Notes under the pieces: generated by a model
What the model was told of the DNA's origin: nothing
Seen by the model: the letters and a program-made list of their open reading frames with translations, nothing else
Database searches by the model: none
Origin: Taudactylus pleione
Lineage: Eukaryota > Chordata > Amphibia > Anura > Myobatrachidae
NCBI GenBank assembly: GCA_031769625.1
Contig: JAUIMM010002015.1
Location: 42,663 to 106,662 of the forward strand
Reading direction: 5' to 3'
Length of the DNA: 64,000 nt
Part shown: positions 53,905 through 63,551 of the stretch, piece after piece
How positions within the stretch are numbered: the stretch's first letter is position 1
Layout of the letters: each line of letters opens with the position of its first letter
Made by a program: the position numbers and the translations under genes

Positions 53905-54062
53905 TTTCTACTTCAGGGTCCATAGGGGGTCCACAGGGTTGACCTTGGGGTATAGCTGGATCTGGATCCACGGGCACCACGCAGTTAAAGCTTTGCTGCT
54001 CCCAGGATGCACTTGGGTCCGTCCTCCTCTATACCCCGCCCCGGCCACAGGCACCTCAGTTT
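53905..54062 (+). repeat. DIRS left inverted terminal repeat
   Basis: From GGTCCACAGGGTTGACCTTG to AGGCACCTCAGTT it is the reverse complement of 59877-60008. The outer bases (TTTCTACTTCAGGGTCC) recur complemented in the internal region at about 59650-59664. Confidence 0.9.
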
Positions 54063-55119
54063 TAGTTGGTGCCCGGCCGGAGTCGGGTCACCCTGTCGCA
54101 GTGGGGCTGCAGGAGCAGCCCCTAAGCTTTATTTTAAAAGAAAATTTTTTTATTTTTTTCTTCTTTTTTTACACTTTTAGAGCGGCAGCATCAGACTGTC
54201 CTTTAGGACGTCCACGCTGCCGCTCCTTCTCCCCGCTGGCGCCGCGACGCCAGTACAGCTCTGGGGATCGCGGCGGGACCCCAGAGCCTGTACTAGCCGG
54301 GCTCTGGGGACTCCCTTGACTGCTGCCGGACGCGACGGGGATCAGGTAAGCCGCGGGTCGCCGCGTGCGGCGGCCCGCGGATACTTCAATGCAGTCAGGA
54401 GCCTCCGGTCTCTGGGGACAGACCGGAGGCGCTAGCGGCGGCGGCGGGCTCCCCCTCAATTGAGGAATACCCCGCGTGTCCGCTAGACCACCAGGGTATC
54501 AGGCTGGTAGCGGGACCGGCAACCCGGGGGTTAATTGCTAGCCAGGGGAGGCAGCCTTCCCTGTCTAGCGGCTCCTCCCCTCAGCTCAGCGCGCCTTTCA
54601 ACTAGGAGTCTGGCGTCGCTGAGCTGCTCTTATCTCTCGGCCACTCCTCCTCTGAGGTCTCCGGCGGCCATCTTTACTGGCACATCGCAGACTCCCAGGC
54701 GGTATCAAGTGGACCGGTCCCCCTGTGTACCTCTCCCCTGCTAAAGGACAGTGTACACAGCGCTATAGCCCTCCCAGACACTGAATCTGGGCGGTTGATT
54801 GTAGCGGAAGGTGCAGTGAGTACTAACTTTTCTGCATTGTATGTGACTATTGCTAGTGCTGCCTGTCTGTGACTTATTCTCCTTTACTGTCAGCTTATAA
54901 CTATCCCTTTCCTTCTCCTACGGCCCGGCAGGTGTGTGGGGGAAGGGCGTTTTTCTGAGACCCTCACATATATAAAACACGTATTTGTGGGGTCAGTCAC
55001 ATACTGTTGTGTGCTACACAGTACCATATCTGGGCTGTTGTTTCGCATACTGGTGAGTGCGCGGGTGTTAAAACCGTAATTCCTCTGGTGATACCTATTT
55101 CTTGTGTATTTACGGTATC
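54063..55119 (+). promoter_or_regulatory. DIRS 5' leader
   Basis: About 1.06 kb of GC-rich sequence lies between the left repeat and the first ATG. It contains a pyrimidine/poly(T) tract at 54145-54172 and several short ATG frames. Promoter elements could not be identified by eye. Confidence 0.4.
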
Positions 55120-56676
55120 ATGTCGGATGAGGAGACTGAGCGCTCTGTGGCTCCTGTGCTATTTTCCTGCAGACGCTGTGCTGCTGGAGTTGATGGGGAG
55201 GACTTATCTCAGGATGGTCTGTGCGGGCGGTGCCAGCTGGTACCGGGCCCCTCCAACCCCCCTGTATCACAGGACCCTCCTTGGGCGATGTTTTCACAGG
55301 TGCTGGCGTCTATTGCGGACCGGTTATCGGTCCCATCAGCGGTCCCTTCTAGGGTGTTACCGCAGCCCACCATCCCCCATTCCCCGAGGGTTCCACAAAT
55401 GTTGCGGTCTTCCCCCGGGGCCCAGACTGTGGGTCCTTACTCGGGACTGCCTGTGTATGTGCAGGCTTCCCCAGGGACGTGTCAGTCTGTAGTGCCTTTG
55501 CAGAGTGTTGCTCCGACGGCTCCTCCGCCTTGGGTGGATGTTCTATCCAGCTCCGTACAGAGTCTGGCGGCTTCATCCTCGGCGTTTCAGTCTATGTTGC
55601 AAGGTGATGTGCCACCAAGGGTGTCTAAACGTCCGGTTGTGAGTTCACTAGCTGCGCAGTTGTCGGACTCGGAAGTGTCCTCAGATGATGGAGAAATCCA
55701 TGAGGACTCTGACTCTGATGTCATGGGGCAGGAGGTGGAAGCTAAGTCCTCCATTAATGTTCCAGCCTTAGTTAGGGCGGTGCGGGCTATCCTACATGTT
55801 GAGGATGATGCGCCGGCTCCTAGGTCGAAGTTTCCTAATTTTAAAAAGGCCAAGGTGACCTCAACTGTGTTCCCCCTGTCTGATCAATTATCGGATCATA
55901 TGGCGGCGGCCTGGCAATTACCTAGTAAGAGGTTCCATCCACAGAAGAGGTTGGCGGCGAACTATCCTTTTCCTGAAGCTCATTGCAGGAAATGGGAAAC
56001 TCCGCCGGCGGTGGATTCCCACGTTACCCGCTTGATCAAAAGCGCGACGTTGCCATTGCCGTCTATCTCCTCTTTGAAGGATCCCACGGACAGGAAGGTG
56101 GAGACTTGTTTAAAGTCCATTTATTCTCTTTCCGGGGCGGTGGCTCGCCCGTCCATGGCTATCTCCTGGGTGGCTAAAGCCATTGAGGCATGGGCCAATG
56201 CCTTGGAGGATACCTTTCCTGATGAGGCTCCGGATATCCAGAGAGCGTTAGTGGGACAGATGCGGGATGCAGCTTCCTATATTGGGGAAGCGTCTTTGGA
56301 TGCCAGCCTGCTCACTTCTAGGGTGTCGGCTGCAGCGGTATCTGCTCGGCGCTCCCTGTGGCTGAGGTCCTGGAGGGCTGATGCAGATTCAAAAAAGGGT
56401 CTGGAGGCCTTGCCTTTTAATGGTGATTTACTATTTGGTCCGGATTTGGACAGAATAGTGGATACTTTGGCTAAGTCCAAGTCGGCTTTTCTCCCTTCGG
56501 CCTCTGCGCCGGCTAAAGTGAGGAGCTCTGCCTTTCGGTCCTTTCGGGTTCAGGGTAAGGCCAAGGGCCAGTCCTTCCCGAGACATTCGGCGACCAAGGC
56601 CGCACCCAAGCCCAAGAAGCAGGCATGGAGTGCTCGGCGCCCTTCTTCCAAGCAGGAGGATAAGCCTGCTGCCTGA
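55120..56676 (+). CDS. DIRS ORF1, gag-like protein
   Basis: The 518-codon frame starts at the ATG at 55120; the open frame extends 18 bases further upstream without an ATG. It is a putative nucleocapsid-type protein. A Cys pair CRRC (residues 17-20) and CGRC (35-38) could form a small zinc-binding knuckle. The middle is Ser/Pro-rich and acidic, and the C-terminal end is basic (KPKKQAWSARRP), fitting nucleic-acid binding. It ends in TGA at 56674-56676. The next frame of the same phase stays open directly after this stop. Confidence 0.85.
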   Translation: MSDEETERSVAPVLFSCRRCAAGVDGEDLSQDGLCGRCQLVPGPSNPPVSQDPPWAMFSQVLASIADRLSVPSAVPSRVLPQPTIPHSPRVPQMLRSSPGAQTVGPYSGLPVYVQASPGTCQSVVPLQSVAPTAPPPWVDVLSSSVQSLAASSSAFQSMLQGDVPPRVSKRPVVSSLAAQLSDSEVSSDDGEIHEDSDSDVMGQEVEAKSSINVPALVRAVRAILHVEDDAPAPRSKFPNFKKAKVTSTVFPLSDQLSDHMAAAWQLPSKRFHPQKRLAANYPFPEAHCRKWETPPAVDSHVTRLIKSATLPLPSISSLKDPTDRKVETCLKSIYSLSGAVARPSMAISWVAKAIEAWANALEDTFPDEAPDIQRALVGQMRDAASYIGEASLDASLLTSRVSAAAVSARRSLWLRSWRADADSKKGLEALPFNGDLLFGPDLDRIVDTLAKSKSAFLPSASAPAKVRSSAFRSFRVQGKAKGQSFPRHSATKAAPKPKKQAWSARRPSSKQEDKPAA

Positions 56677-58582
56677 TGGGACGGGCCTCTCTCTGGGGGA
56701 CCCCAGAGTGGGAGGCCGACTTCTCCAATTCGCCCAGTGTTGGCACAATACCACCACGGATGCCTGGGTTCGAGAAGTAGTCTCTCAGGGGTACGCCCTG
56801 TCTTTTCGGTTCAGGCCGCCCCACCAGTTTTTTTGTACGAGTCCTTCTCTGGACAAGACCAAAGCTGGTCAGATTCAGGTAGCTATAGAATCCTTGCTAC
56901 AAGCAGGGGTCATTGTTCCCGTTCCGCAGTCTCAGCGCGGGACGGGGTACTATTCTACTTTGTTTCTGGTACAGAAACCCAATGGTTCTCATCGCCCTAT
57001 CCTGAATTTGAAGTCTCTGAACAGATACCTCAGAGTTCCCAGGTTCAGGATGGAAACGTTACGTTCCATCATTCTGGCGATGGAACCCGGGGATTATATG
57101 GTCTCCCTCGATATCCAGGACGCCTATCTCCATGTGCCCATAGCACCGGCACATCAGCGGTATCTGAGGTTTGCTATCCTGAACCATCACTACCAATTTC
57201 GGGCGTTGCCTTTTGGCCTTTCCACGGCTCCGAGGGTGTTCACCAAGGTGATGGCGGTTATGGCTGCCCACCTTCGGGGTCAGGGTCTACGTCTGTTGCC
57301 GTACCTGGACGATCTTCTGCTGCTGGCGAGCTCCCCGGAGGTGCTTCTTCGACATCTCCACCTGACCATTGCTTGTCTTCAGGCACACGGGTGGTTGATA
57401 AACTGGAAGAAGTCCTCCCTGATTCCATCACAGCGGATGGTTCATTTGGGAGCCCTGCTGGATTCTCGTCAGCAGCGGATTTTCCTGACTCCAGAGAAGG
57501 TCTCCTCCCTGCAGCTGCGGATACACAGTTGCCTGAGCAGTTGCCGCCTGTCGGTCCATTCAGCTATGAGAGTTCTGGGGTCCATGGTGTCGACATTCGA
57601 CATGGTGGAATTTGCCCAGTTCCATTCCCGGCCCCTGCAGGGGCTGATTCTATCGGAGTGGAACGGGTTACCTCACCGGATCCGCTCTCAGATGCTGGTG
57701 TTGTCCGCGGAGGTTCGGCAGTCTTTGGCTTGGTGGCTTCAGACGGTGCATCTGGTCGAGGGGCGCCCCTTTTGGATCCCGGACTGGGTCCTGCTCACGA
57801 CGGATGCCAGTCTTCGGGGTTGGGGGGCAGTGACCGGCTCATTATCGCTTCAGGGTCGTTGGTCCGCGGAAGAAGCACTTCTCCCCATCAACATCCTGGA
57901 ACTGCGGGCTGTGTACAGGGCCCTGCAGTCGTCCGGCCCCGCTCTTCACGGAAGGGCGGTTCAGGTGCAGTCCGACAACGCCACCACGGTGGCGTACATC
58001 AACCACCAAGGGGGAACTCGCAGTCGGGCAGCAATGTCGGAGGTGTCTCGCATTCTTGCTTGGGCGGAGTGTCACGTTCCAGCGATCTCGGCAGTCTTCA
58101 TTCCCGGAGTCCTCAATTGGGAGGCGGACTTCCTCAGCCGTCACGATGTGCATCCCGGGGAATGGTCGCTTCACCCAGAGGTGTTTCAGCTACTCGTGGA
58201 CAGGTGGGGGCTGCCGGAGCTGGACTTGATGGCCTCCCGTCACAATCACAAGTTGCCCGTTTACGGGTCAAGGACAAGAGACGCAGGCGCCTGTCTGGTA
58301 GACGCTCTGTCGGTGAAATGGACGTTTCACCTGGCGTATCTGTTTCCTCCGATATCCTTACTTCCTCGGGTTCTGCGGAAATTCAAGCAGGACGGCGGCA
58401 CGCTCGTGCTGGTGGCTCCGGCGTGGCCCAGACGTCCTTGGTACTCCGATCTGAGGTGCCTCTCCATCGACGCTCCGTACCTTCTTCCTCAGCGTCGGGA
58501 CCTGTTGTCTCAGGGGCCCTGCCTTTACCCGGATCTGGGTCGGCTGTCTTTGACGGCGTGGCTCTTGAGACAGCCGTCTTGA
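56630..58582 (+). CDS. DIRS ORF2, reverse transcriptase-RNase H
   Basis: This 651-codon open frame overlaps the end of ORF1 in the +1 phase and has no ATG near its start, so a frameshift or internal initiation is implied. Counting from the start of the open frame, the reverse transcriptase carries the catalytic YLDD at residues 225-228. RNase H follows, with Asp392 (TTDAS), Glu424 (ILELRA) and Asp449 (QSDNAT). A C-terminal block around FPPISLLPRVLRKF and APAWPRRPWY corresponds to the methyltransferase-like region known in DIRS polyproteins. It copies the element RNA into DNA. All key residues are present. Confidence 0.92.
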   Translation: MLGALLPSRRISLLPDGTGLSLGDPRVGGRLLQFAQCWHNTTTDAWVREVVSQGYALSFRFRPPHQFFCTSPSLDKTKAGQIQVAIESLLQAGVIVPVPQSQRGTGYYSTLFLVQKPNGSHRPILNLKSLNRYLRVPRFRMETLRSIILAMEPGDYMVSLDIQDAYLHVPIAPAHQRYLRFAILNHHYQFRALPFGLSTAPRVFTKVMAVMAAHLRGQGLRLLPYLDDLLLLASSPEVLLRHLHLTIACLQAHGWLINWKKSSLIPSQRMVHLGALLDSRQQRIFLTPEKVSSLQLRIHSCLSSCRLSVHSAMRVLGSMVSTFDMVEFAQFHSRPLQGLILSEWNGLPHRIRSQMLVLSAEVRQSLAWWLQTVHLVEGRPFWIPDWVLLTTDASLRGWGAVTGSLSLQGRWSAEEALLPINILELRAVYRALQSSGPALHGRAVQVQSDNATTVAYINHQGGTRSRAAMSEVSRILAWAECHVPAISAVFIPGVLNWEADFLSRHDVHPGEWSLHPEVFQLLVDRWGLPELDLMASRHNHKLPVYGSRTRDAGACLVDALSVKWTFHLAYLFPPISLLPRVLRKFKQDGGTLVLVAPAWPRRPWYSDLRCLSIDAPYLLPQRRDLLSQGPCLYPDLGRLSLTAWLLRQPS

Positions 58583-59598
58583 GGTCTAGGGGTTTCTCCA
58601 GTTCAGTGATTGGTACCATGCTTAGGGCACGCAAGCCTGCCTCCGCGCGGATTTACCACAGGGTGTGGCGCACTTATTTTCAGTGGTGTGAATCCAGAAA
58701 CTATGATCCGCAGGTGTTCCGGGTTTCCAGAATCTTGGAATTTCTTCAATCGGGTTTGGACCTCGGCTTACGCCTGGCCTCTCTGAAGGTTCATGTGTCT
58801 GCTTTGTCCGTGTGGTTTCAGCGACGGATTGCTACACTGCCAGATGTTTACACCTTTTTCCAAGGTGTTCTCAGGATCCAGCCTCCCTTCGTGCCTCCGG
58901 TGGCTCCGTGGGACTTGACGGTGGTACTGAGGGTCTTGCAGGGTCCTCCTTTTGAGCCGCTTGAGTCGGTGGAGCTCAAGTGGCTGACGTTTAAGACCAT
59001 TTTTCTCCTGGCAATTGCTTCGGCCAGGAGGGTTTCAGAATTGGGGGCGCTTTCCTGTCGCCCTCCTTTTCTGATTTTTCACCAGGACAGGGCAGTGCTC
59101 CGCACGCGTCCTGAGTTTTTGCCCAAAGTGGTTTCAAAGTTCCACATTAATCAGGAACTTGTTGTGCCAGCTTTTCAGTCACCTGATCTTTCGGCTGGTG
59201 AGGCTTCCTTGGATGTGGTCCGGGCACTTAGAATCTATGTGGACCGGACTGCTTCGGTTAGGAAGTCGGATTCTTTGTTTGTCCTCTTTGGTTTTCACAA
59301 GAGGGGTTGGCCTGCCAACAAGCAAACGATAGCCCGTTGGCTTCGTTCAGTTATTTGTGAGGCTTATGCGCAGGAGGGTTTACCTGTGCCAGCCTCTGTT
59401 AAGGCTCATTCCACTCGTTCTGTGGGTCCCTCTTGGGCTGCTAGACGTGGCGCCTCCGCTGTTCAGCTGTGTAAGGCGGCTACTTGGTCTTCAATTCAGA
59501 CGTTTTTGAGGTTTTATGCGTTTGACACCTTCGCCTCTCAGGATGCATCCTTTGGGCGCCGGGTACTCCTTTCAGCACAGGAGCGTCCCCGCCCTTAG
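56677..59598 (+). CDS. DIRS ORF3, tyrosine recombinase
   Basis: The frame is open from the TGA that ends ORF1 to 59598, in the same phase as ORF1, and overlaps ORF2 along most of its length. No ATG marks the true start. The recognisable recombinase is the C-terminal part, about 58600-59598. With residue 1 at 56737, the catalytic residues are Arg764/765 (ASARRVSEL), His891 and Arg894 (AHSTRS) and Tyr927 (RFYAFD), the R...HxxR...Y set of tyrosine recombinases. The enzyme would integrate the circular DNA form without target duplication. The N-terminal overlapping part is Ser/Gly-rich and may not be translated as such. Confidence 0.88.
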   Translation, partial: WDGPLSGGPQSGRPTSPIRPVLAQYHHGCLGSRSSLSGVRPVFSVQAAPPVFLYESFSGQDQSWSDSGSYRILATSRGHCSRSAVSARDGVLFYFVSGTETQWFSSPYPEFEVSEQIPQSSQVQDGNVTFHHSGDGTRGLYGLPRYPGRLSPCAHSTGTSAVSEVCYPEPSLPISGVAFWPFHGSEGVHQGDGGYGCPPSGSGSTSVAVPGRSSAAGELPGGASSTSPPDHCLSSGTRVVDKLEEVLPDSITADGSFGSPAGFSSAADFPDSREGLLPAAADTQLPEQLPPVGPFSYESSGVHGVDIRHGGICPVPFPAPAGADSIGVERVTSPDPLSDAGVVRGGSAVFGLVASDGASGRGAPLLDPGLGPAHDGCQSSGLGGSDRLIIASGSLVRGRSTSPHQHPGTAGCVQGPAVVRPRSSRKGGSGAVRQRHHGGVHQPPRGNSQSGSNVGGVSHSCLGGVSRSSDLGSLHSRSPQLGGGLPQPSRCASRGMVASPRGVSATRGQVGAAGAGLDGLPSQSQVARLRVKDKRRRRLSGRRSVGEMDVSPGVSVSSDILTSSGSAEIQAGRRHARAGGSGVAQTSLVLRSEVPLHRRSVPSSSASGPVVSGALPLPGSGSAVFDGVALETAVLRSRGFSSSVIGTMLRARKPASARIYHRVWRTYFQWCESRNYDPQVFRVSRILEFLQSGLDLGLRLASLKVHVSALSVWFQRRIATLPDVYTFFQGVLRIQPPFVPPVAPWDLTVVLRVLQGPPFEPLESVELKWLTFKTIFLLAIASARRVSELGALSCRPPFLIFHQDRAVLRTRPEFLPKVVSKFHINQELVVPAFQSPDLSAGEASLDVVRALRIYVDRTASVRKSDSLFVLFGFHKRGWPANKQTIARWLRSVICEAYAQEGLPVPASVKAHSTRSVGPSWAARRGASAVQLCKAATWSSIQTFLRFYAFDTFASQDASFGRRVLLSAQERPRP

Positions 59599-59618
59599 TT
59601 GAACTGCTTTGGGACATC

Positions 59619-59735
59619 CCCAAGGTCAACCCTGTGGACCCCCTATGGACCCTGAAGTAGAAAACAAGAGATATGGTAAGAACTTACCTTTGTTATCTCT
59701 GTTTCTACGAAGTCCATAGGGTCCACAGGGCGCCC
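59619..59735 (+). repeat. DIRS internal complementary region
   Basis: The first part is complementary to the start of the element and the second part to its extreme right end. The two meet at GTAGAAAACAAGAG. It templates the joining of the ends in DIRS replication. Confidence 0.88.
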
Positions 59736-59876
59736 GCCCTGACGCACCTGGCTTCAAATGGGCTGTGTGGCTGGTCACCGGTTTTCCGTCTCCCATTTCT
59801 GTGAGTATGGTTTCTTGTGTGTTCCAGACTTCCTTCTCTCTGTTTAGTCTCCTCCTCCGGCCTTAGCTGCTTACCA

Positions 59877-60066
59877 ACTGAGGTGCCTGTGGCCGGGGCG
59901 GGGTATAGAGGAGGACGGACCCAAGTGCATCCTGGGAGCAGCAAAGCTTTAACTGCGTGGTGCCCGTGGATCCAGATCCAGCTATACCCCAAGGTCAACC
60001 CTGTGGACCCTATGGACTTCGTAGAAACAGAGATAACAAAGGTAAGTTCTTACCATATCTCTTGTT
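59877..60066 (-). repeat. DIRS right inverted terminal repeat
   Basis: It is complementary to the left repeat over AACTGAGGTGCCTGTGGCC to CAACCCTGTGGACC. An outer extension (to CATATCTCTTGTT) is matched only by the internal complementary region. Confidence 0.9.
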
Positions 60067-60593
60067 ATGGGTTACCCTGCATCATTTGTATGTCATAATA
60101 TGGGTGTTGAGTGCACCTTTCCAAGTGTTACAGAGTACAGTCCTTTGATGTTCAGAATTTCTGACATGATGCCATGCTCTTCACATCAGTAATAGACATA
60201 CAGACCCCCTCTCCTCCACACACCATATTTCTGGGTAAGCTGTATTCCTGATTATGGTGACTTGATGCACCACGGGAACATTATGCACTGTAATTAGACT
60301 TTATAAATAGAGGCTAATAATTATAGTCCCCCCCCCCGGAAAAAAAATACTCGTGAATGGAGAACAATTCAATTAGCACTGGAGTAGATCTAAATGAGCT
60401 CAAAAATATTAGTCTGTTCAATTGCACTGTAACTCCCTATAATGTATCATTTGTCATTGTATTGAGCTGGATACCTTGTGCACTGAAGATGTTTAAATAC
60501 CAGGCGTCAATGCTAATATTGGTGGCTGTCTGAGCCATCAGACCTCTTCTGCAATGATCATAAAAGCAGCCAGATTTCAGCATCAGCACTGTC
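60067..60593. other. intergenic, nothing recognised
   Basis: There is a C9 homopolymer near 60330. AACAATTCAATTAGCACTGG (60362) may be the end of a decayed AATTGAAT element. Confidence 0.4.
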
Positions 60594-60601
60594 TATGTAC
60601 T

Positions 60602-60776
60602 CAGTAGCGGCTCCAGGCACAGGCAAGCCGGTCCGTCGCCCGGAGTGCTACTGTTTCCGGAGGGCGCAGGAAACGCCCACCTCCCTCCCTGCGCTATAGG
60701 ACATATTTAAGCTCAGGGGGGAAGGGGCGGTAACACAGGACGGCGCTGGGCGCAGCTCAGCCTAGCACCGGCCCTG
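60602..60776. mobile_element. hAT-type MITE (8-bp TSD TATGTACT)
   Basis: The 175-bp element begins CAGTAGCGGCTCCAGGC and ends GCACCGGCCCTG, flanked by TATGTACT at 60594-60601 and 60777-60784. It is non-coding. Confidence 0.88.
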
Positions 60777-60979
60777 TATGTACTTATAACAGACAATCCA
60801 TAAACAGGCACAGTTGGTGAGCTCTGAAACAGGTGGATGAACGTACAATACATAATCTAGAAAATCTTGCTGGTACAGTAGTTGAGTTGGATGAGTGCAG
60901 CAGTTAAAGTCTGTACTAACTACTTTAAATAGTTCTGGGATTTATGCATTATAGTGGAATTGACCACTATACAACTTAT

Positions 60980-61301
60980 GCTGCCCATCCACTACTAGAT
61001 GCGGGGACAATGGTACGATTACGACATCATAACCGTGCCGTCGTCCCCCTAGGGGTGAAGTGCATACACTGAACGTTCAGTGTATGCAGATCAATCATCC
61101 CCGAACATGGCAACCTGACGGCGGTCGTCAGGTTGACCGTCATGTTCGGGTGATGATAATGTTAAAACGACCAGCGGGCGCGCACATCGCTGATTGTTTT
61201 CAACATTTTACTGCCCGATTTGTGGACGATTTGCAAGCGATTGCACGATAACGTCGTTATCATGCAATCGCCTATCAAAATCTCCTAGTGGATGGGCAGC
61301 A
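60980..61301. mobile_element. Harbinger-like MITE (GCTGCCCATCCACTACTAG)
   Basis: The left end ATGCTGCCCATCCACTAC mirrors CTAGTGGATGGGCAGCAT. The interior GATTACGACATC and GATAACGTCGTTATC motifs match 45915-46240. Confidence 0.85.
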
Positions 61302-61890
61302 TTACAGTAAAGAGCAGTTTTGTCAGCTCAAAGTCCACTAGAGTTATGAGAAAAAAAAAGAAAAAAATCACATACCAAATCAGAAAGCTTTTTGCTTTTA
61401 CATCTTTGAATATGGAAATTTATGATATTTGCTTGCATTAAATAAACATTAGTTGTGTGCGTGTTTATTTATTTGGTGTGCAAAGAGATTTAAAATGTGC
61501 TAGCACCCCTGAGGAAAGGGTGAAAAGATCAAGTGGCATCTTGGGCCTACCTCAGGGGTCTTTAGGTTTGTTGGTAGAGGGGCTAGACGCTGAAAAGAAT
61601 GAGATAAGCATGTGTTAAATGAAAATGTAAATGACTGTTTATGAATGAGCTACTGATAACATTCAGAGATGTCTGTAAATGTTTCCAGGGGAAAGGCATG
61701 TTCTACTCTCCAGAACAGTAATAGCTGTTGTAATGCTATTGAATAACACAGGTGCGAGGCGCTCTGGAGGATTATAGGAGACAGTTGCTGCCATTCAGCT
61801 ACAGTAGCTACATATCCTGGCATTGGAATATTTACATGTTTAGCTAAAGGGTTGTTATTTGTGGATAGATTTAGTTAGTCTATAAAACGG
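61302..61890. other. AT-rich intergenic sequence
   Basis: No supportable feature. Confidence 0.4.
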
Positions 61891-62140
61891 CAAAAACTGG
61901 GTACACACTAGACGATATATATTAGATGATTTGTCGTTTTGTGATGAATCGTAACGACAAATCGTCCACATCATCCAGTGTGCGGGCACTTTTGCGTACT
62001 CCTGCGCAATGTTTGTCACGTCTTCAGGTCTGCCTGCGGAGCAGGCAAATCTGAAGATCGGCCAGGCAAAACCATACTTCTGGATTCGACACGGGAACTA
62101 CATATCAGGCGGTCGTACACCAGATCGCGCAGTGTGCGAG
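61891..62140. mobile_element. decayed GGGTACACACTAGACGAT MITE
   Basis: The left end CTGGGTACACACTAGACGAT and the ACGACAAATCGTCC hairpin are of the Harbinger-like group. A second end is not clear. Confidence 0.45.
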
Positions 62141-62511
62141 TCCGGGTTGAGATCAGGCTGCGAGAGGGGTTAATTGCTGTGGTGTTTCTATGCCTTTGTA
62201 ATTGCAACTGGTATATAAATCAATGTAGTTGTTTTTAGCACAAGTAGAGCCTCTCCTGTAAATAGGGAGATACTTTGTTTTCATTGTGTACAGTAAAGCT
62301 AAGGGAATAATCTACTGAGCTCCCTTTCATGCCAATAAAGTGAGATAAGCGGTGTCATCCTAGGCGACTCATGTTTCATCTTCATCTTCATCTCGGCTGT
62401 GTTCCAGCAGAGAGCGAGGTCATTTATTATGGCCAATGCATAGTACTGCTTCTGAAAGAAGTACAGAATAGTTTTCAGAACTGATTTTTTCATAAGAGAT
62501 ACTTAGAAATC

Positions 62512-62959
62512 CATTTATCAAGGAGTTTTATCATAAGCAACGAGTTTTAAAAGTTGTTGCGTATGATAAATGGTGCTCCAGCCAATCAGCTCCTGTCATT
62601 TTACAGATGACAGGAGCTGTCATTTTATTGGCTGGTGAACCATTATCATACACACTGGGCCGGCGACTGGCTTCTCTGTGCCCAGCGCCGTCATGTGCTG
62701 TACTGTCGCGCCCCTTCCCGCCCCGAGCGTATACCAATAAGGGAAGAGATAGATCCTCTTCCGTATATGTACGATGATGTAATCTGCCAGTGTCCAACGT
62801 CATTCCCTACCATCCAAGTGGGCATAGAGGGGGAATATATTAATGTGGCAACCAATAATGCCAGTGAGTGGGATCTTCTAGGCCTTGCCTTCAGCCACCA
62901 CTGCATCCGCAACACTTTATAACTTGTTGCTATAAGACTCCTTGATAAATTAGCCCCTT
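62512..62959. mobile_element. TTTATCAAGGAGTTTTATC-end MITE with GC-rich interior
   Basis: The ends CCATTTATCAAGGAGTTTTA and GACTCCTTGATAAATTAGCC are inverted. The left inner part GCTCCAGCCAATCAGCTCC matches 5862-6055. A GC-richer segment (62655-62930) without known homology fills the centre and is presumably captured sequence. Confidence 0.65.
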
Positions 62960-63049
62960 AGTTGTTTACCTACCCAAAGGCTCCCTTCCCTCGCCCCCTC
63001 CCCCCATGGAAGTGTTGTTTTCATTCGTTTGTGCTTTATGGGATACCCG

Positions 63050-63468
63050 GTGCTATGTTTTTGTTGCTCTAGTACCCCGGGTGGGCCGTAACGGGGTGTG
63101 CGAGCGGTTCCGCCACACAGAGAGCAGAGTACTGTGGGCGTCACCTACGGCCCCTGTATCTGGCCGCTGCAGTGCAGCCCCCGGCCCTAAGTACTATTAC
63201 TCATTGAGGGAGGAAAGGATGGATGCAGCGCCGCGGGCACTGCTAGTGTTACTGCCGGTCCCGCCCCCTCTGCGTGATGTCATAACGTCACGCGCTTAGG
63301 GGGCGTGGCCGGCACAGGGCGCCGCAGAAAAGCCTGGTTACGGCGCTGGCTGCCCGCCCGTGTCGTCAGTGCATTTCGGGTGTCATCATGCCGAGACGGA
63401 TGTTAATACCTCACAGGTCTGTTTTGTCTTGTTCCCGGCCTCCAAAGTGGCTGAGCGGTCCCAGTACT
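63050..63468 (+). promoter_or_regulatory. CpG-rich promoter and 5' UTR of PRPSAP1
   Basis: The density of CG dinucleotides rises sharply (for example 63225-63375) just upstream of the first coding exon, in contrast to the surrounding sequence. This is typical of a housekeeping promoter. No TATA box is obvious at a suitable place. Confidence 0.6.
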
Positions 63469-63551
63469 ATGAACTCGGCCGGATGTGGTTACCGGGTGTT
63501 TTCTGCTAACTCCAGCGCTACCTGTGTGGAACTGGCCAAGAGGATCACTGA
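63469..63551 (+). CDS. PRPSAP1: PRPSAP1 coding exon 1
   Basis: ATG AAC TCG ... ATC ACT GA/GTACGT: 27 codons plus two bases. Confidence 0.85.

Larger units (their letters stand above)
53905..60066 (+). mobile_element. complete DIRS-type retrotransposon, 6.16 kb
   Basis: Inverted terminal repeats lie at 53905-54062 and 59877-60066. Between the last ORF and the right repeat, 59619-59735 is an internal complementary region. One half is the complement of the extreme left end (CTGTGGACCCCCTATGGACC) and the other half that of the extreme right end (AACAAGAGATATGG). This split terminal complement is diagnostic of DIRS elements, which copy themselves through a circular intermediate and integrate by tyrosine recombinase. 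No target duplication is seen, as expected. Three open frames follow in the order gag-like, reverse transcriptase/RNase H, and tyrosine recombinase. All are uninterrupted, so the copy may be active or very recent. Confidence 0.93.

Noticed and set aside
55102..55119. Six extra N-terminal codons for DIRS ORF1
   Set aside because: The open frame extends there but has no ATG; the first ATG is at 55120.
53905..60066. Endogenous retrovirus or LTR retrotransposon
   Set aside because: The terminal repeats are inverted, there is an internal complementary region, no protease/integrase is seen, and a tyrosine recombinase is present; this is a DIRS element.
63006..63299. 97-codon open frame upstream of PRPSAP1
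   Set aside because: It lies in the CpG-rich promoter region, has no recognisable domain, and does not join in phase to the PRPSAP1 exons.
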